From Impatiens glandulifera (Eukaryota; Streptophyta; Magnoliopsida; Ericales; Balsaminaceae), in the NCBI RefSeq assembly GCF_907164915.1, contig NC_061867.1, positions 23,288,308-23,352,307 on the forward strand: a stretch of DNA of 64,000 nucleotides. The letters are read 5' to 3'. The position numbers and the translations under genes were made by a program. The notes beneath the pieces are model-generated. The model did no database searches and was not told the origin of the DNA. It was given only the letters and a program-made list of their open reading frames with translations. Shown one piece after another: positions 24,182 to 35,870 of this stretch (positions are counted from its first letter, which is position 1; each line of letters opens with the position of its first letter).

Positions 24182-25417
24182 TGTTAGATAAAATTAGACC
24201 GGTTAAATAGAACTTAACAAAACAAACTTTCTGTGCAGGAACGATTAAAGAACCAGGACCGGTCAAGTAATCCAACCGATCAAGAAGACAAGACCGGTTA
24301 GAAGACAAGGCAAAAGATGTAACCAAAAACCGGAAGTCATCCGGTTAACCTAAATAACCAGTTTACATCCTAAACCGAAATGCATCAATCTAGAAAACCG
24401 ATAAAGAAGCTACTTAGAGAAAGAACCCAAGAACATCAAACTAAGTACAATCTACAAATCGGTGCAAACAGACATTTTGAGTATCTGCGGAAAATGACAC
24501 CAAAGGAACAGACTATAACATTGCCATATTCATACAAGTCTGAGGATACTCTGCAGGCTGCAGAAGACCGCCTGAAGAGATCTTTCCATTCTGGGATAAG
24601 TCAGAAGCACAACCTTCCAGGTGCAGGTAATTGTCCAACCGACAGTTGCTACATTAAGTAAAAGACAAACCTAGCCGGTTTGACCTACCTATTGGAAGTC
24701 TAAACCGCCAGGTCTGAAACACTGAACATCTGCTCAACCAATCAGATTCAAGGAGAATAAATGTGACCGTTGGTACATTTCACCTAAAAAAAGGAGCTAA
24801 AGAGGAGTAAATGCAGTTACAAGAGACAACAATTAAGAGTTACAACAACCCAAGTTATAAGTTGCATTTATCTCTTTAAGATTAAAGATCTTAAGTGTGC
24901 ATTTGAAGTGAGATTACAATTTCGGTGAGAATTGTACGAGTGTTTATCGATCAGCAAATAAGTCTCGATCGGATATTGTGTTTGTGTATTCCTTAGTGAA
25001 TATCCTTCTCGCGGTTTCGAGAGGAAGGGGTGACGTAGGAGTTTTAACTCCGAACATCCATAAAAACCTGTCTTGTTCTTTACTTTCTGTCGGCTCTACA
25101 TTCTAACCGATTTATACTAACCGACTCATATCGCCCTAACCGATTAAACATTACTTAAACCGATTTACTGATTCCCAAACCGACCCACTAAAACTCCAAA
25201 CCGACTCTACCCAAATCCGGCCTTATTCATCCTCTGTGTGTATTGCTTCAGTCTGAAACAAACCACTTCCGCACTTGAACTCGTTTCAAGGGTTTGTGAC
25301 AGCTTGTGTAGTATTGAAACCCGGTGTTAATCTCTAACCGGATTAAACACCAACAATTGAGTGAAAGGTGTAAACCGGCCAGACCCCGGTTCCATAGCCC
25401 CGACCTAGATCCTATAA
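24182..25417 (+). mobile_element. Solo LTR (1.2-kb family), nested in gypsy pol
   Basis: It begins TGTTAGATAAAATTAGACC and ends acctagatcctataa, flanked by perfect 5-bp repeats attac at 24177-24181 and 25418-25422. The copy at 59105-60277 is the same family in inverse orientation, with an intact TG..CA edge. The left half is rich in ACCGGTT/AACCGG dyads. The conserved stem-loop block lies at 24997-25066. There is no internal domain beside it, so it is a solo LTR that split the gypsy pol between reverse transcriptase and RNase H. The open frame at 24380-24661 inside it has no recognisable domain. Confidence 0.95.
24997..25066 (+). promoter_or_regulatory. Conserved LTR stem-loop block
   Basis: Contains TCTCG-cggttt-CGAGA, then gaaggggtgacgtagGAGTTttAACTCC, then aacatccataaaa. 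Both stems are longer here than in the SIRE LTRs, and the block is the same in the sister LTR at 59418-59490. Confidence 0.8.
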
Positions 25418-25639
25418 ATTACATATGTAAGAGGATAAGTGGGGTGTGAACTTAATTACACGCTAGTTGAGAAAATCTGTTGGGCCTTGGCATGAGTCAC
25501 CAAAAGGTTGAGACACTACTTTCAAGCCCACCCCATCAAGTTGGTATCAAGACTAGAGCCGGTCCATTTCTTATTCCAACTAACTCTTCTTTCACCAAGG
25601 CTATCCAAATGAATGATGATGTTATACGAATACGATATA

Positions 25640-26230
25640 ACTTACACAATACAAAAATATTTTAAAGAAAGCGTTGTTGCGGACATTCTTACTGACCAAC
25701 CCAATATTGTTAAGTTAGATGACGAACTCGAATTCCTTGACGAGACAATTATAAGTAAGACATTAGACACATGGAAACTAATATTTGACGGAACTTCTTG
25801 TAGTTGACCCCAAAAGGACGTATAACCCAATATCCATAAAACGCGAATATCCCATCACCAATAATGAGGCTGAATATGAGGCATGCCTATGGGGTCTCAA
25901 GATGACATATGAAAAAGGGAAACAAAGCTAGAAGTTGTTCTTGACTCTAACTTGATTATATCCCAAACTAATGGTACTTGGAAAGTGAAAGGGGAAAATA
26001 TGAAACCCTACCACTCCCACATAATCAAACTCATGAAAAATTTGATCAAATATCATTTGTTCACGCTCTAAGAAGTAAAAGTCGTTTCGCAAACGCCCTG
26101 ACTACTTTGGTAGCCATAACTGAAATTCCCGATGAAATTAAAGTCAAACCTTTAAAAATCCGACAAAAACAACGAACTTCTTTTGAATTAGGAGCAGTCA
26201 CATCCTATGAGAATTATATTAAACCATGAC
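25640..26230 (+). pseudogene. Ty3/gypsy RNase H relic
   Basis: Continues the gypsy pol after the solo LTR. WKLIFDGTSCS (about 25770) holds the first RNase H Asp, NNEAEYEACLWGLK (about 25860) the Glu block, EVVLDSNLIISQTNGTW (about 25930) the second Asp region, and HALRSKSRFANALTTLVAIT..IP (about 26060) the C-terminal block, where the final Asp (usually ADALA) is Asn. Frameshifts separate the blocks. A stop follows GTSCS. Confidence 0.88.
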
Positions 26231-26389
26231 ACAATACTTTTCAGAAATACATTGAGTATGGAGAATATCCTTCCCATTTTTGAGCAAAGAAACGACGGGC
26301 ATTGCGCTAGTATTCCACCAACTACACTTGGATTTCCAACATATTATATTGTTTATCTTTTGATGGTCAAAACATTCTATACACAGGCA

Positions 26390-27451
26390 ACCCTAAATCA
26401 AAGAGGATCATGGAAGAAGTACATACAGGAACATATGGCGCACACATGAATGGAATAACTCCAGCCAAGAAAATACTCTATCTAGGATATTATTGGCAAA
26501 AGCTCGAACAAGAATGTGTGAGTTATGTAAGGAGTTGTCATCAGTACCAAATCAATGCTAACATGAAGCATACACCAGCCTCCATCATTTACAACATGAC
26601 ATTCCTTTGGCCTTTTTCTTCACGGGGCATCAATGTAATCGGGAAAATCTATCTCTACACGTCAAATAGACACGAGTTCATACTCTCACCATAGACTACT
26701 TCACCAAATGGGTTGAAGCAATCTCGTACAAGGTTCTGAAATCGTCTCAAGTGGAAAAGTACATCCAAACTAGAATCATCACTAGATATTGAGTTCCTCA
26801 CGCCCTGATTTCAAACAAAGATCGATAGTTTCAAGGAAAATTGCTCGATGAGTTCAAGATCGAGCATCATACATCATCGCCTTATAGATCCCAAACCAAT
26901 TGTGCGGTCAAAATGGTAAACAAAAACATGATTAATATTATTAAGAAGATGACTAGCACGTATAAGGACTAGAACGAGAAGCTGTCATATGCCTTATGGG
27001 GATATGGTATGATCGCTCGAACATCGATGGAAGAAACTCCCTACTATTTGATTTACAACATGGATGATGTACAACCCATCAAAATCGAAATTTCAACACT
27101 AAGAATACTCTTTGAGATCCATGTCATAGAAAAAGACTAACTTAAATCTCGATATGACCAACTAACGTTAATGAATTATATGATGTTAAACGCTTTGTGT
27201 GAAACTCAAGCCTACCAAAAATGTATGTCATACACCTTCATTATGAAGGTAAAACCTAAAAACCTCAATGAAGGTGATATAGTTTTCAAACAAACCCGGG
27301 AACTCCTAAACCCTAAGGACAAGTTTCGATCCCAATTGGAAGGACCCTCCCAACTTAAGAAGAGTTCATTGCCCCAAACAATCTCGATGCGATTAAAAGA
27401 TATTTTCTATAATATCATGTTACACGCAAAACGGTTTAAAGCTCGACCTTG
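26390..27451 (+). pseudogene. Ty3/gypsy (Tat/Ogre-like) integrase
   Basis: The N-terminal zinc domain reads HTGTYGAHMNG...CVSYVRSCHQYQ; the last metal ligand (CHKCQ in relatives) is Tyr. The core begins GINVIGKI where the catalytic Asp is expected (GIDVIG), so that residue is Asn. DYFTKWVEAIS, the ISN.D block (about 26810, Asp-Asn altered) and the YRSQTNCAVKMVNK block (about 26890) follow. The C-terminal part reads LNEGDIVFKQTREL..PKDKFRSQLEGP (27171-27452), matching the GDLVL......GKF...WEGP tail of the family. Stops occur at several points. Catalysis would be impossible even if it were read through. Confidence 0.92.
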
Positions 27452-28482
27452 AAAGGAGCTTATCTCAACATAATTCAATCCTATGTTTTGTTTAACTTGC
27501 AACATGGACAAAGGACTCATGTCTGAACTATAGAGACATGATTCTTCTCAGTGAAAAATATAAAGAAGAGAAGATACATAGGTGACCTGCAAGTGTTGCG
27601 GGCCCGATCTCATTTACATAAATAAAACCCCCAATCCCTTGATAAAAATAGAATTAAAATCTTTTAGGAAAGGAATTAAACATTGATCTTATCCTTGAGT
27701 TAAGTAAGGGTAAAGCCAATAGCATCGCTTCCTTTCATGTGATATTCTAAGAAACAGAACTGAGGATTTCACAATAACCCCGAATCAAGAGATATCAAAC
27801 ATAAGCTCCTTTTCGTTTGTAAGCGATTATCTTGAGAGCAACCCTCAATCGAAGGTTTTTGAAGATATAGAAACTGAATAAACCCCATAAAAGCGAGTGC
27901 CAAAGACCAAAATTAAGAAAGACACCTCATCATTAATTTTGTTAAAGAATGAGAGGTTTGAAAATAATGCTTTGGTAAGAAAAAAACCAAAAACTTAAAA
28001 TGCCAAAAGGATCGGAATAAACTTCGAAAATCTCAAAAAAAATTTAAAATGTTTCTATGTTCTTTGAGGAATTGAAATCACCATTCGTTTCTCAGTCAAA
28101 CTATATTCATGATTGCTACGACAATAGTAGAATGTACCAATTCTACCAGATATACCCCGGGAACTAAAAAATAAAATAGTTCAAGTGTTTGAGGTATTGA
28201 AATCACCATACGTTACATACTCAGACTCTAGTCTTCATTGTTACGTCAAGGAGTCAACAAAAGAAAAAATAGATAAAATGGCAAATAAAAACCCAAAGAA
28301 TAAAGTTGATAAACCTCACCCAAATGTTTTTTAGATAAGTTGGAGTTTAAATAAATATGGTTCAAAGTCGAGCAACCAAAAATAAGTTGCACTCTTTTAT
28401 CAAAATGTGAAAGTGTTGACCACCTTCCTCGAAGGTTATGATTATAGAAAATCATTTGGACACGAGATTGAATTTTTAGATG
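27452..28482 (+). mobile_element. Post-pol non-coding part of the gypsy element
   Basis: Downstream of the integrase, with no coding motif. Two diverged direct repeats carrying gaaatcaccat.cgtt lie near 28060 and 28195. Tat/Ogre elements usually have a long untranslated 3' region before a large LTR, which this fits. No polypurine tract or LTR edge could be fixed. Copia element B interrupts it at 28482. Confidence 0.5.
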
Positions 28483-28612
28483 TGATAGGATCGGTACTAA
28501 AAATAAAGACTAGGGTTTGGCTATTGTGAATAGCTATTGATAAACGTTTCTATAGTAATCATGTGAAGGATTAATATATATTTCTATTCTTCATAAATCC
28601 TTCGAACTCTTA
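28483..28612 (-). mobile_element. 3' LTR remnant of copia element B
   Basis: This matches the first about 130 bases of the element's 5' LTR (31002-31135: tgataggatc.gtacta...agactagggt...cttcgaactctt), in the same orientation. The rest of the 3' LTR, together with the reverse transcriptase and RNase H, has been removed by one deletion whose joint is at about 28612. The 5 bases before it, agatg (28478-28482), match the agata after the other end (32763-32767) in 4 of 5 positions, so the outer edge is original. Confidence 0.9.
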
Positions 28613-29350
28613 CACCCAAATACTCGAAAGTACGAAACTATAGAAATTCTTCCATAAAACAGTTTATAAGGTCTTTTGTCAAAGAGTTTATTAATTATTG
28701 ACCGATTTTGTGTATATCATGATGTGTATATGGCTTCTGCCCAGAACTTCTAAGGCATACCTGAGTTAGCAAGCATAGATCTCGCTGCTTCCTTCTGTGT
28801 CCTGACTCTTCTCTCAACAATACCATTTTGTGTCTAATAGGAGAGTCCTCGTGATATGAAGTTAGGCGTCTGTTAGTGAACTCGGTTCCCCAATCACTTC
28901 TAATTTTAGTAACGCTTAAAGATTTTTTGTTTTGAAGACTAAGGATCTTAATCAAATTCTCAGCCGTCTGATTTTTAAATTGAAAAAACATAACTAATGT
29001 GAATCGTGAAAAATCATCAATAATGAATAAGGTGAATATCATTCCTCCTAAGCTCTTTACAAGAATTGGACCGAAAAGATCCATATGTAAAAGTTCCAAG
29101 CACCCGTTGGACTGGGATTTGCCTTTATTTTCGAACGATGATTTGCTCTTCTTGCCTAACAAGCAAGCAAGACAAAACTTGTCCTTTAAAAACTTCAAAT
29201 TAGATAAGCGGAATACCAAATTATGAGAACAAATGTTGTTAATGGTTTTAAAATTAAGATGATTTAATCTATTATGCCATAGCCAATTCTTATCATTTTT
29301 GGCAATCACGCATATGGGATTAAATATCTTATTTTTACAGTTCATCTTAT
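28613..29350 (-). pseudogene. SIRE-type copia element B, integrase and pre-integrase domain
   Basis: Minus-strand open stretch of 216 codons plus its ragged end. The GAG-pre-integrase zinc domain reads LWHNRLNHLNFKTIN...FCLACLLGKKSK. The integrase core follows: NGCLELLHMDLFGPIL (first catalytic Asp), IFTLFIIDDFSRFTLVMFF, NQTAENLIKIL and RSDWGTEF (second Asp, with Asn to Trp beside it). The frame is lost after TNRRL, although nucleotide similarity to element A continues to about 28640. It ends before the reverse transcriptase at the deletion joint. Parallel to element A at 11090-11700. Confidence 0.93.
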
Positions 29351-30361
29351 AAGAATTTCCTACTCTGCTTCCGGTCAGCAGAGTGTTACCTTCTGATCTT
29401 TAATCAGGCATGCATGAGTTTGAAAATCAACAAAAAAAAACCATTATCACATAATTGACTAATGCTGATGAGGTTATATCACATGTTTTCAAAAAGTAGA
29501 ACATTGTTGATGGTTAGATTACCATGGATAATATTACCCTTACTCATGGTCTTACCCTTGCTGTTATCACCAAACGTGATTTTAGAACTTGACCCGTCTG
29601 TTATTTCAATTAGAAGCCGTCTATCTCTAGTCATGTATCTGTAACATCCACTATCTCGATACCAAACTGAATCCTCTAGGAAGTTAATCTAATTTACCTA
29701 CACAAAAATATATTTATAATCTTTTGGTACTCACATTCAATTGAGTCATCGGTCAATCAGTCCCTTAGGGATCCATATTTGAGTTATTTTGATGGATTTC
29801 CCTTTTTGTATTGTGATAAGTGCGTATGATTTAGGCTTAACAAACGTTTTCTTGCTAGCAGCTGAACTCTTAACCTTAGATGATGGTTTTTATTTAAAAC
29901 TCCTTGACTTCTTGTCAGATTTTAGTTTTCCAGACTTGCTGGATATTTTCTTCCTAGGTTTTAGACAGATTACAGTTGACAGAACATAAGTAATCTAATC
30001 CTTTAAGGTTAGATCCCAACATCTTAAATAAGTTAAACTCCATTATTAGTTAAACTCCATTATCAGTTAAACTCCCTCTGACAAAGTTTATTTGCTTAAG
30101 ATTGTCCATTGCTGAGATTAACTCTTTACATGACTTGTCTGAGTTAGCACTGTCAAATCCTAAACTGGATTTACATCTAAAAGGCCTCAGCATATAAATT
30201 TGTTGTCTGACAGCGTCTCCAGACTTTTTCCATGAACTAACTATATATGTTAAACGTTAGTTTTCAGATGAAAGAATTTGAATCTTTTCCTTGAGCGTCT
30301 CATTCTCAAATGAGATCTCATTCACTTTGTTTTCAGAAACATTTGGTTCAAAAACGTGAGA
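29351..30361 (-). pseudogene. SIRE-type copia element B, protease-region relic
   Basis: Parallel to 11761-12480 of element A. The minus strand has many stops and no readable protease active site. Short duplicated pieces occur (ttagttaaactccatta at about 30043 and 30055-30075). Confidence 0.6.
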
Positions 30362-30986
30362 TTAAATAGAGTCATTGGTTTCATAATTTAATTTCATTTC
30401 ATTAAATGAATCTGATAACTTCTTGTACTCAATGACCATGTCATTGAGTGCAGCAGTTATATCATCTCTTATAAACTCTTTTGAATAGAAGTCAAATACC
30501 TTGGACTGGTCGTCTGCCATCAAGCATGTGACAGCTTCATTCTCGCAATCGATAGGTGAGTCATCTAAATCGCTATCGGCCCACTTTGATTTGCGTTCAG
30601 TGCTCATAAGAACATTCTTCTATTTTCGGTTCTCCTTTATTTGATTGTTACATCCATATATTTGAATCAGCTTCTCCCAAATTTCTTTAAAGGAGGAGCA
30701 TGACTTTATCTTACTAAATATCTTCATTTTGATCGACTTGTACAAGATATCATTGGCGACGTTGTCCAGGTTGTTCATCATCTTATCTTCAGTCGTCCAA
30801 TTACATCTTGGCTTCTGAATCTTTATAGGACCATTAGTGATGATATCCCAGATGACGCAATCGAGGACTTCCAAATGCGCTTGCATTCTCATCATCCAAT
30901 AATCGTAGTTCTCTTTTGAGAAAAAAGAATGTAGTTGACGACAGACATGTTTCAAGTTCTTGTTGGTGTTTGAGAATATAAAACAA
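30362..30986 (-). pseudogene. SIRE-type copia element B, gag with internal deletion
   Basis: The N-terminal part (31000-30620) reads FFSKENYDYWMMRMQAHLEV, VIWDIITNGP, NLDNVANDILYKSI and SSFKEIWEKLIQIYG, the usual start of a copia gag (DUF4219/UBN2). After KENRK the sequence jumps to the acidic tail TERKSKWADSD (30607 on). The whole C-terminal capsid and zinc knuckle seen in element A (13177-12661) are therefore deleted here, at about 30620. The C-terminal piece has 81 open codons. Confidence 0.9.
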
Positions 30987-30999
30987 GGCTCTGATACCA
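30987..30999 (-). other. Primer-binding site of copia element B (initiator tRNA-Met)
   Basis: The reverse complement reads tggtatcagagcc, a perfect initiator-tRNA-Met complement, 2 bases from the LTR edge at 31002. Confidence 0.95.
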
Positions 31000-31220
31000 C
31001 TTGATAGGATCAGTACTAACAATAGATACTAGGGTCTGACTATTGTGAACAACTTTTGATAAACGATTCTATAGTAATCCTGTGAGGGATTAGTATATGT
31101 GTTTCTATTCTTCACAAATCCTTCGAACTCTTGAAACGGTTTCTAGTGAGAAAGTGTTCGTCGGACTTGAAGCTTTGAACCGATGGAAGATGAATGACAA
31201 AAAGTAATGAACACATTGAG

Positions 31221-31284
31221 TTTTATGGATGTTTGGAGATAAAACTCCTACGTCACCCCTTCTTCCACAACCGGAATGATATCC
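31221..31284 (-). promoter_or_regulatory. Conserved LTR stem-loop block (element B)
   Basis: The minus strand reads TTCC-ggttgt-GGAA, then gaaggggtgacgtagGAGttttatCTCC and catccataaaa. It is nearly identical to the solo LTR copy at 9433-9496. Confidence 0.8.
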
Positions 31285-31849
31285 ACTAAATATATTGAAT
31301 CAAATACAACTTACTGAGCTAGCTAAATCTCTTTTAAACAAAACAACCTTTGTTCAACTTACAATATTCTCAAAAATATTCTCACAGCTAGACAATAATT
31401 GATTTTCTCTCTTGAGCTTGAATGATGATAGAAATCAGTAAGAGCAAGAGTAAACTTGTGAATTCAGTAAACTGGTAAGGTGATTCGTCGGTTGTCCTTG
31501 AGCATCTATTTGTAGCAGAAGGACACCAATGGTCGAATCTTCTTTGTCGACATGTGGCAAGTGTCTATTGAAAGGCCTCCCATAATACCAAAATGCAGCA
31601 GACTTTGAGCCAATGGATCGGGGCTGTACCGAACAGATAGTGCACTGAATATCCTCTAATTTGTCTTGTACTAGACAGAAAAGTTGGAAGGATATTAGCG
31701 TACGTGGCGTTCGTTCATTTGATACAAATAGCTGGTTTGTTAGACTGCACAGAAGTGAGTGGAGCAGGAGTAGTAGCCAACTTGTTGATTCTGGTTAGAC
31801 ATATGCTTTCTTCAGACGGCTGCTAAAGCAAGACATTGAACATGCTCCA

Positions 31850-32626
31850 CTAGACCAAGTCTAAGGGAGTTAGACGACTTCGTCTAACTGCGCGTCCCTT
31901 TAGACCAAGTCTAAAGGAGTTAGACGTCCTCGTCTAACTATGCATCCCTTTAGATAAAGTCTAAAGGAGTTAGACGTCCTCGTCTAACTACGCATCCCTT
32001 TAGATCAAATCTAAAGGAGTTAGTCGTCCTCGTCTAAGTACGCATCCCTGTAGACCAAGTATAAAGGAGTTAGACATCCTCGTCAAACTACGTATCCCCT
32101 TAGACCAAGTCTATAGGAGTTAGACTAGCACATCTAACTTTGTATCCTTTTAGACCAAGTTTAAAGGAGTTAGACTACCACGTCTAACTACGTATCCCTT
32201 TTGAAAAAGTCTAAAGCAGTTAGACTAACACGTCTCACTTCATATCCCTTTAGACCAAGTCTAAAGAAGTTAGACTACCATGTTTAACTACGTATCGCTT
32301 TAAACCAGGTCTAAAGGAGTTAAACTACCACGTCTAACTATGTATCCCTCTAGACCAATTCTAAAGGAGTTAGAGTAGAACATCTAACTTCGTATCCCTT
32401 TAGACATGGCTTAAAGGAGTTAGACTACCACGTCTAACATCGTATTCCTTTGGACCAAGTCTAAAGGAGTTAGACTACCACGTCTAACTACGTATCCCAT
32501 TTGACCAAGTCTAAAGGAGTTAGACTACCACGTCTAACTATGTATTCCTTTAGACCAAGTCAAAAGGAGTTAGACTAGCACGTCTAACTACATATCCCTT
32601 TTGACCAAGTCTAAGTTAGCATAGTC
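31850..32626 (-). repeat. 50-bp tandem array of dyads in element B's LTR
   Basis: About 15 units; ctaaaggagt recurs at 31911, 31961 and so on, period 50. Each unit carries CTTTAGAC-caa-GTCTAAAG and a second dyad, AGTTAGAC....GTCTAACT. It is the inverse-orientation counterpart of the array at 8250-8948. Confidence 0.93.
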
Positions 32627-32762
32627 TTATGCACATGCACACAACAAAATAGACAACTTAGCTATATTCACAACTAAGTTTTAATCACAGATCATCAAAA
32701 TAAAGTCTGCATAGAATAGGCTTATCTTTAATTTATTTTAGTCAAAATAATTTGACCAAACA

Positions 32763-33590
32763 AGATAATATCTCGAAAGTTGGGAAAAAGAAATCTTAAT
32801 TGGTCCCAATTACGTTTCAAATCCAAAACGATCATGATTCATTCCAAAGGATCAAGGTTCAGTCCAATCTCGAAAAAATAGATAAACAAGGATAGGTACT
32901 ATGGAAACAAAAAATAATATTTCTTTATCCAAAAACATGAGTCATTTGTCCATAGATAAAGCTCAAAACTGTCGACTAACGGATTTCAACTAGAAACAAA
33001 GGAAATGTTGGAAAGAAAAGGAAAACAAGGATTTGGTTGTAATATTCTCCATGATAAGGACGTCCTTAGGGAGTGGTTGATATATTGCAGAGAAATCCAT
33101 TCTATCCTTACATTCGTTAACCTCGTCGAGCATCACAACTTCCCACACTCATCGTTCTTGTATGTTTACCTGTATCTTTAACGACCACACCAAGTAGTTA
33201 CTCTTCGTGAGTAACGGATAGGAGACATCACATTCCTTTCTCTTTTGATCTTCATTGTCGCTACACCTCTGATTAATTTTGATGACATGTTCTTTATATA
33301 GGTTTTGATACTAAATGTTGGTTCTGACTATCAGATCTTCTAAAAACAATTATGAAGAAAGAAAACGTTAGAAAAATTGGGAAGGACAATAAAATTTGTT
33401 TAAGAGAAAAAATTCTTTAGAGTTTTAAGTGTTGTATATCAACATTTACAATCAACCATTTTAAATGAGTAAATTAGCTTAAAATTTTTAAATTATTTAT
33501 ACATACAAACTCAAACTCATTAATAATTAAATAAGTCTTAATTGTGTAAAATAAAATAATGACCAACAACTTTCAATTTACTAATAAGCA
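32763..33590. other. Continuation of the sequence interrupted by element B
   Basis: By the target-site duplication this continues 28482 and so is probably more of the gypsy element's non-coding 3' part (to about 33350). Repeated phrases such as aaaggatcaaggttcagtcc and ccaaaacgatcatgattcatt occur. I could not place an LTR. From 33350 on it is AT-rich with nothing recognised. Confidence 0.4.
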
Positions 33591-33595
33591 ATGTT

Positions 33596-33660
33596 TACAC
33601 TCATAGTCGAGGTTGAAAGCTCAAGGTAAAAGGTTCGATCCCTCTGAACACATTTTTATT
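33596..33660 (+). repeat. Possible SINE or tRNA-derived fragment
   Basis: Contains ggttcgatccc (33632-33642), a perfect RNA polymerase III B-box, preceded by a tRNA-like tagtcgaggttgaaagctcaagg. There is no acceptor stem or cloverleaf, so it is not a tRNA gene. It resembles the two SINEs at 39609 and 54640 only in the B-box, so the assignment is weak. Confidence 0.35.
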
Positions 33661-33784
33661 TTCATTTCTTTTATTTTCGACTATTCTTCTTCTGTATTCA
33701 TCTTCTGCGTACAAAGACCTTGTTCATGAAGCAGTTGTCAAGATCCGTGAATGCTTCGGTCCTCAAGTTGTGTCTTCGTCTTGC

Positions 33785-33938
33785 AAATTAATTTTCTCGG
33801 TCGTTTGTGCTGCTCAAAATGGTAATAGTCATCAAGAAGCCAAAATCCCATGCTCGGACAAAAATTAATTTTCTCGGTCGTTTGCGCTGCTCGAAATGGT
33901 AATAGTCATCAAGAAGCCAAAATCCCATGCTCGGACAA
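33785..33938 (+). repeat. 77-bp tandem duplication
   Basis: Two head-to-tail units, 33785-33861 and 33862-33938, with 2 differences in 77 bases (tgtgctgctcaaaa against tgcgctgctcgaaa). This suggests a recent duplication. The open frame at 33896-34117 starts in the second unit and has no recognisable domain. Confidence 0.95.
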
Positions 33939-34129
33939 AAGTCAAAATATCATTTCGTCGCCCGATTCTGAGAAATGGTCATGTAAGAATAATACTTAAT
34001 CCATTTTTAGGCCATTACTCAAACGGACAATCCGTAGACAAAGTCACAGGTCTGTCGATAGGCAAATCAAGAAAATACTGTGGAAATATAAATTATAAAG
34101 ATAATATGCTTGTTTAAAAATACCTTAAA

Positions 34130-34167
34130 GGGAGTTAAATTTATATAAATAAATATTATTAAAATTT

Positions 34168-34208
<41 letters not shown>

Positions 34209-35870
34209 GTATATTTCAAAATATTATTTTATTTAAATTAATATATTAATAACATATTTTTTTAAAATAGTACAAATTACAAAAGTATATATATATTTTC
34301 CAAACATGGATGTCTCCAATCAAATTCTAAGATCATAGGATCTTGACTAGAACATTTAGGGTTGGTTCATATCATTTATAACCCATCATAAATTAAAATA
34401 GAAGTTATATATATTTTTTCATAGTATAAATTAATAAGAATTGACCTCACATAGTTTTTTTTCTGACTATTCAGTACAATAATAGTAATCATGTTGTCTT
34501 ATAAAAAATAATAGATATACTTCTTTTGAGATAACAATTAAGATATGATAGTAATTTGTTTCATTCCATTTGTAACATTAAAATAGTTCACAACTTTATT
34601 ATTGTCATGCACATCCCTTCTCCAATAGTATATACATAGTACTATTGTATTTATTGGATAAAAAATTATTGTAGAAGTAAGGAAAGATTAATGAATCAAA
34701 CTAGAAATAATAGAGGGTACGAGTATGAAGGTTACAACTTGAGGGTTAGTAAATAACTTTAAAATAAAATTCACCTTTCAAAATAATTATTTGACAATTT
34801 ATTTAGAAGATTAATAAAGACTCAATCATATAATAAAACTTTAATATTAAAGATCCTATTATAAAATAAGACTTTAGGTATTTTGAATTAAAATTTGTTC
34901 ATAGATTCTAGTGATCAGTAACTGGTATATGTTGTTTGATTGCAGATCTTTGATATGTTTTCTTTTAACCTAACCCAACATATTAATTTAGCTAGGATAT
35001 TGTAAGTTTAGAAGAAAACATTAATATGAACACTATTCATAGTTTATCAATCCTTATACTTATAAATTGAGTACAATGACTCACTCCAACTTGTGACCTT
35101 ATGAATATAAGTTTACAAACTTCTTATGAAAAACAGAATATTTGAGTACTAAATTTGTTCCTTTTATATTTACCTATAAATCATATTATATTCAAACCTT
35201 TTTATTTTTAAAACAAATCCATAAATAATCTCAGTTGTTTTTATATTGATTACAATTCAAATTCAGAAAAAAATAAATAAATAATATTAGTAAAATACAT
35301 TCTTTACCTTTCATAAATTGCGACGAGATGAAATGTGATGGTTATTAAGATAAAAATACCTACGGAACAAAAAAAGGTCGGTATTTGTGAAATTATTGGT
35401 GATGGGATGCATTGTGGTCGGTATTTTTTTAGTACGTTGACAATCATCAAATATTGTAGGTAAAATTAGATACGAATCATTGAAACTATAATAATAAAAT
35501 GATGAATAAAATTATATAACTCACGTTTCTGGTTAAGAGGAGAGTTTTCGACTAACAAATTTAGTTTTTAATTTATTTTTCATTATATGTTTTTTTTTAA
35601 AATGGGAAATCACAGTCATAAGTTATTCTACTAATATTTTTAAAAATGAATTATGTACTGTTATTCTTTAAAACAACAAATTTTTTAAGAATAATAAATT
35701 AAATTTACAAACATAAATTTTTAAATATTTTTGCAGAGCTTTGTAAGTTTATTATATAAATAAAATAAATATATATATTAAATATTATTAGATAAAAACA
35801 TAATAAAAATTATTAAATATGTTTTAGATAAAAACAAATTGACAAAGAAAATATTTACCTAAAACTCTAG
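34130..35870. other. AT-rich stretch, no gene seen
   Basis: Includes an AT dinucleotide run at 34169-34202. Near 35340-35450 the phrase ggtcggtattt occurs twice, about 37 bases apart. I recognise no element end or coding region. Confidence 0.5.

Larger units (their letters stand above)
31002..32762 (-). mobile_element. 5' LTR of copia element B, complete
   Basis: A 1761-bp LTR. The minus strand begins TGTTTGGTCAAATTATTTTG (32762 down) and ends gatcctatca (31002). It contains, in LTR order, the 50-bp dyad array (32626-31850), a TATA-like ctacaaatagatgctc (about 31518-31500), the conserved stem-loop block (31284-31221) and the edge next to the primer-binding site. The outer flank agata (32763-32767) pairs with agatg at 28478-28482 as the target-site duplication. 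Confidence 0.95.

Noticed and set aside
24380..24661. 93-codon open frame as a gene
   Set aside because: It lies within a solo LTR with perfect target duplication and has no recognisable domain; its counterpart at 59861-60094 reads on the opposite strand of the LTR and gives a different protein.
33596..33660. tRNA gene with ggttcgatccc
   Set aside because: Only the T-arm-like B-box is present; no anticodon arm or acceptor pairing can be drawn.
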